A stretch of DNA of 64,000 nt, taken from Gemmatimonas aurantiaca T-27. Its GTDB lineage: Bacteria > Gemmatimonadota > Gemmatimonadetes > Gemmatimonadales > Gemmatimonadaceae. Each line of letters starts with the position of its first letter. Positions within the stretch are counted from its first letter, which is position 1. Below, one piece after another: positions 61,260-64,000 of the stretch. Made by a program: the position numbers and the translations under genes. Under the pieces are notes generated by a model. It did no database searches. It was not told the origin of the DNA and saw nothing but the letters and a program-made list of their open reading frames with translations. The stretch spans positions 62,001 to 126,000 of the forward strand of contig NC_012489.1 of NCBI RefSeq assembly GCF_000010305.1, written 5' to 3'.

Positions 61260-62921
61260 TCACATAGGCGGTGCCACGAACCGCTTGGACGCCTGCTCGT
61301 AACTGTGCGCCAGTGCCAACAATCTGGCATCGCTGCCTGGCAATCCTACGAATGACAGATTGCCTGCCGGCAGTCCCTGCGCATCGTATCCCGCCGGCAC
61401 CGACACCTCGGGCAAGCCCAGCGTATTGCCATACCCCAGTGTCGTGCGCACGTCGGGCCATCGATCGCTGGCCAGGGGCGCGCCGAAGGGCATGGTGGGA
61501 TACACCATCGCGTCGAAGCGTTGTGCCTGCATGGCAGCGGCAAGCTGGGCCACGACGGTCTCACGTGACTTGAGAAACGACCGACTGGCGGCATCCTGTT
61601 CGTACGGCTGCTCCATCTGCAGGGCCATCGCTTCCCACGTCTCCGGCAACACATCATAGAACGCGCGATAGGCGGTGAGTCCGCGACGTACCATCGCACG
61701 CGCATCGTCGAGTGAGCCACCCTGCGCTTCGACCTGGCCGGCGAAGTACCGCAGTAGTGCGTTGGCCGTGGGCGCGGGAGCATTGGCGTTCGGTTCCACA
61801 TCGCCACGCGCTTTCGAGGCGGCCGACATCTGTTCCTGCACCGACGCGCGGTTCACCGGAGACGTGAACGGTTCCACGATGGCTCCGGCCGCAACGCAAT
61901 CGGCCATAGCCCGATCGAAGATCTGCACGGTGTCCGGTCGCATCTGCGCGCGCGGTACATGGAACTCCACCAGCCCGAGCCGCGCACCACGCAGTGCTTC
62001 GCCGCGCAACGCGGCCAGTGCACCCCGGGTATGCGGCGTCGTGAGAGCCAGTCCATCCGACGCGTCGGGGCCAGCGATGGCGTCGAGCATCAACGCGGCA
62101 TCGGCCACCGAGCGTGCCAATGGTCCATGCGTATCGAGCACGGGCCACGTGGGAATCACGCCAGTGCGTGGCACCAGTCCGAAGGTCGGCTTCACACCCA
62201 CCACGCCGCTGAACTGCGCGGGAATACGATTCGAGCCGCCGTCATCGGTGCCCAGCGCGGCAAACGCAGCACCGCAGGCGACCACCACGGCCGAACCCGC
62301 ACTCGAGCCACCCGGCGTGCGCAACCCAGCCTGATCGTGCGGATTGCGCACCTGCCCACTCAACGAGCTGGTCCCATTGCCACGATACGCAAAGTCATCA
62401 GCGACCGTCTTGCCCAGCAATACCGCGCCGGCCGCGCGCAGCCGCTGCACTTCGAGCGCGTCACGTTGCACCACCTGCGGAAAGAGTTGTGCCCACGCGG
62501 CACTCGATGCCGTGGTAGGCAATCCTTTCATATCATAGATCGACTTGGCAAACAGCGGCACACCATCGAGTGGGCCGCGTAACGCCCGTTGCCGAAGTCG
62601 GGCGTCCGACGCCCGCGCTTCTTCGAGTGCGGAGTCGGCCAGCAGATCGATCGCGTGCAATGTGGTGCTCAGGCTCCGGCACCGGTCGAGCGCCCGCGTG
62701 GTGATCTCCACCGCCGTGTAACTCCCTCGCGCACGCCCCGCCTGATACGCCACGATGCTACCGCGCAGTGGGTCATCCTGCGCCACGGGATCGACGTTCA
62801 GCAGATCCATCAGATGGTCCGCCAGGCGTTCCGCCGTGTGTGGGCCGCGTGATGACGTCGGCAACCACGAGAGGCCGAAGAGGGCGCCCAAATGGGCAAG
62901 AGTATCACGACGGGAAGCCAT
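61260..62921 (-). CDS. Amidase-signature-family hydrolase, Tat-exported
   Basis: 553 residues. A twin-arginine start (SRRDTLAHLGALFGL) suggests export. The Ser-cisSer-Lys triad of amidases is intact: Lys126 (PLFAKSIYD), Ser206 (TPGGSSAGS) and Ser230 (DDGGSNRIP). The last motif has Asn where Ile/Val is common. It hydrolyses amide bonds, perhaps of peptides or aryl amides. It ends 112 bp after the start of the upstream ferritin-like gene and is divergent from the class V aminotransferase. Confidence 0.85.
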   Translation of the reverse strand: MASRRDTLAHLGALFGLSWLPTSSRGPHTAERLADHLMDLLNVDPVAQDDPLRGSIVAYQAGRARGSYTAVEITTRALDRCRSLSTTLHAIDLLADSALEEARASDARLRQRALRGPLDGVPLFAKSIYDMKGLPTTASSAAWAQLFPQVVQRDALEVQRLRAAGAVLLGKTVADDFAYRGNGTSSLSGQVRNPHDQAGLRTPGGSSAGSAVVVACGAAFAALGTDDGGSNRIPAQFSGVVGVKPTFGLVPRTGVIPTWPVLDTHGPLARSVADAALMLDAIAGPDASDGLALTTPHTRGALAALRGEALRGARLGLVEFHVPRAQMRPDTVQIFDRAMADCVAAGAIVEPFTSPVNRASVQEQMSAASKARGDVEPNANAPAPTANALLRYFAGQVEAQGGSLDDARAMVRRGLTAYRAFYDVLPETWEAMALQMEQPYEQDAASRSFLKSRETVVAQLAAAMQAQRFDAMVYPTMPFGAPLASDRWPDVRTTLGYGNTLGLPEVSVPAGYDAQGLPAGNLSFVGLPGSDARLLALAHSYEQASKRFVAPPM

Positions 62922-63090
62922 CGCACGTCAGCAGGCAGAATGGGACGGTCCGGACAACACGCCGGGAGCAGCAGGACCTGCATACGAGAACCCGGTGGCG
63001 GCCCTTCGTAAAGGTCTGCATCGGCTCGTCATTGGCCGAGGCACTCGTTTCGACATTGCCCTCCCGCGCACCAATCCCGAAAATTGCAGT

Positions 63091-64000
63091 ATGCCCGACA
63101 ACTCTGGTCCCGACCACGCCCCCTTGGAGCCCAAGGACTCCCTCGGCCGCCGCGATATGCTTGGTGTGCTGGGGGGCGCGGCGCTTTCCCACTGGATGGG
63201 TACGACGCCAGCGGAACACACCACGCCGCTCTTTGTGCGAGACGTGAGCGCCTCTCCGCCGGGCATGCCCAGTCAGCCGCCGGTATTTCCGCGCAAAGCC
63301 GACTTTGCCATCGAAGATGGCGCCACCTATCTCAACGCGGCATACACCCACCCGATCCCGCGCGTTTCCGTGGATGCGGCACGCATCGCGGCCGAGAAGC
63401 GCGGGCTGATGCGCGGAGCGATCCCCGCGCCGAGTGGCACCCCAACGCCACGTGCGTTGTTCGCGCAGCTCATCAACGCCAAACCCACGGAGATCGCGCA
63501 CGTCTCGAGCACCAGCGCCGGCGAAAATCTCGTGGTGCGCGCTCTCGAACTCGATCATCGCCGCGATGGCAATGTGGTGACGGATGGTCTGCATTTCGAA
63601 GGGGCGCTCATGAACCTCAATGAGCTGCGGAAGCGCGGACTCGATGTGCGAATCGCGCGTCCCACGGCGGACGCCCGTATCGACCTGCGTGATCTCGAAC
63701 GGCTCATCGATCGGAACACGAAGCTGGTGGAGATCACGGCGACTGCCATGTACAACGGCTTTCAGCATGATCTCAAGGCCGTGGCCGATATGGCACACGC
63801 CAATGGCGCGCTGGTGTATGTGGACATCGTGCATGCCGCCGGCGCCGAGCCGCTGGATGTGCATGCGAGTGGTATCGACTTCGCGGCGTGTTCGAGCTTC
63901 AAGTGGTTGATGGGCGATTTTGGACTCGGCTTCCTGTACGCACGCGAAGCCATCTGGGATCGCCTCGTGCGGCCGGTGGCGAGCTACTACCAGGCCGCGG
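63091..64000 (+). CDS. Aminotransferase class V, Tat-exported (3' end outside window)
   Basis: The ATG at 63091 opens a frame that runs off the window, giving at least 303 residues. The N-terminus has a twin-arginine motif (GRRDMLGVLGGAAL), so this PLP enzyme is probably exported folded. Class V marks: TYLNAAYTHPIPR near 90, STSAGENLVVRAL, VTDGLHFEGALMNL, VYVDIVHAAG (the Asp that holds PLP), and the Schiff-base lysine in CSSFKWLMGDFGLGFLYA (Lys271). Related enzymes are isopenicillin epimerases and cysteine desulfurase-like lyases. It is divergent from the amidase gene. Confidence 0.8.
   Translation, partial: MPDNSGPDHAPLEPKDSLGRRDMLGVLGGAALSHWMGTTPAEHTTPLFVRDVSASPPGMPSQPPVFPRKADFAIEDGATYLNAAYTHPIPRVSVDAARIAAEKRGLMRGAIPAPSGTPTPRALFAQLINAKPTEIAHVSSTSAGENLVVRALELDHRRDGNVVTDGLHFEGALMNLNELRKRGLDVRIARPTADARIDLRDLERLIDRNTKLVEITATAMYNGFQHDLKAVADMAHANGALVYVDIVHAAGAEPLDVHASGIDFAACSSFKWLMGDFGLGFLYAREAIWDRLVRPVASYYQAA

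Noticed and set aside
62905-63864. Long open frame on the - strand
   Set aside because: It covers the start of the class V aminotransferase (PLP lysine and Tat motif clear on +).
1-64000. tRNA or rRNA genes
   Set aside because: No cloverleaf with a GGTTCGA-type T-loop outside coding sequence and no rRNA core sequence was recognised by eye.

Overview
This 64 kb window is GC-rich chromosomal DNA of a free-living bacterium. The gene set suggests Gemmatimonadota (a Gemmatimonas-like organism). The reasons are several large Hanks-type Ser/Thr kinases with TPR tails, one of them paired with an ECF sigma factor; a PadR-controlled ADOP-type ABC permease; and many secreted peptidases with lipoprotein or Tat signals. 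The taxonomic call is an inference; no rRNA or tRNA gene is present to confirm it.

Layout. 1-8.2 kb: the 3' part of an outer-membrane barrel gene, a class I aminotransferase, a secreted M14 carboxypeptidase, a YVTN-type propeller protein, a small monooxygenase with an Ada-like metal-binding protein, and a secreted protein behind a strongly structured leader. 8.2-9.7 kb: two genes of lower GC content (membrane-anchored unknown, GNAT). 9.8-17.2 kb: a DUF7010-like membrane protein, the padR/ADOP/ABC-ATPase operon, an alpha/beta hydrolase, a PI-PLC-like protein and a PEBP-like protein. 17.2-26.8 kb: a kinase, a TetR/SDR pair sharing an operator, a ferritin-like protein, and an ECF sigma / kinase-TPR / Ig-like lipoprotein series.

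26.8-45.6 kb looks like an accessory and defence-rich stretch. It holds MntA-HepT, a NAD(P)-binding protein, an ABC ATPase with a permease/M1-aminopeptidase fusion, HigBA with a clear operator, a DUF4062-type protein, an ArsR/AHSA1 operon with a decayed AHSA1 copy nearby, and a type I restriction-modification operon (hsdR-hsdS-rhuM-hsdM) preceded by an extra PD-(D/E)XK protein. 45.6-64 kb: a cyclophilin lipoprotein, an acetamidase/formamidase lipoprotein, an NTF2-like protein with a TPR kinase, LemA, a PlpD-like patatin, an M28 peptidase, a DUF1275 protein, two ferritin-like proteins followed by an ECF sigma/RskA-type anti-sigma pair, a Tat-exported amidase, and a class V aminotransferase cut by the window end.

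Many neighbours on the same strand overlap by 1-20 bp, so several operons are firm. Convergent gene pairs are often separated by long hairpins that probably serve as two-way terminators. The most interesting items are the RhuM-containing type I RM operon with its accessory nuclease-like gene, the structured leader at 7.28-7.47 kb, the cytoplasmic-looking PI-PLC homologue, the DUF4062 protein beside HigBA, and four regulator/operator pairs that can be read directly from dyads.
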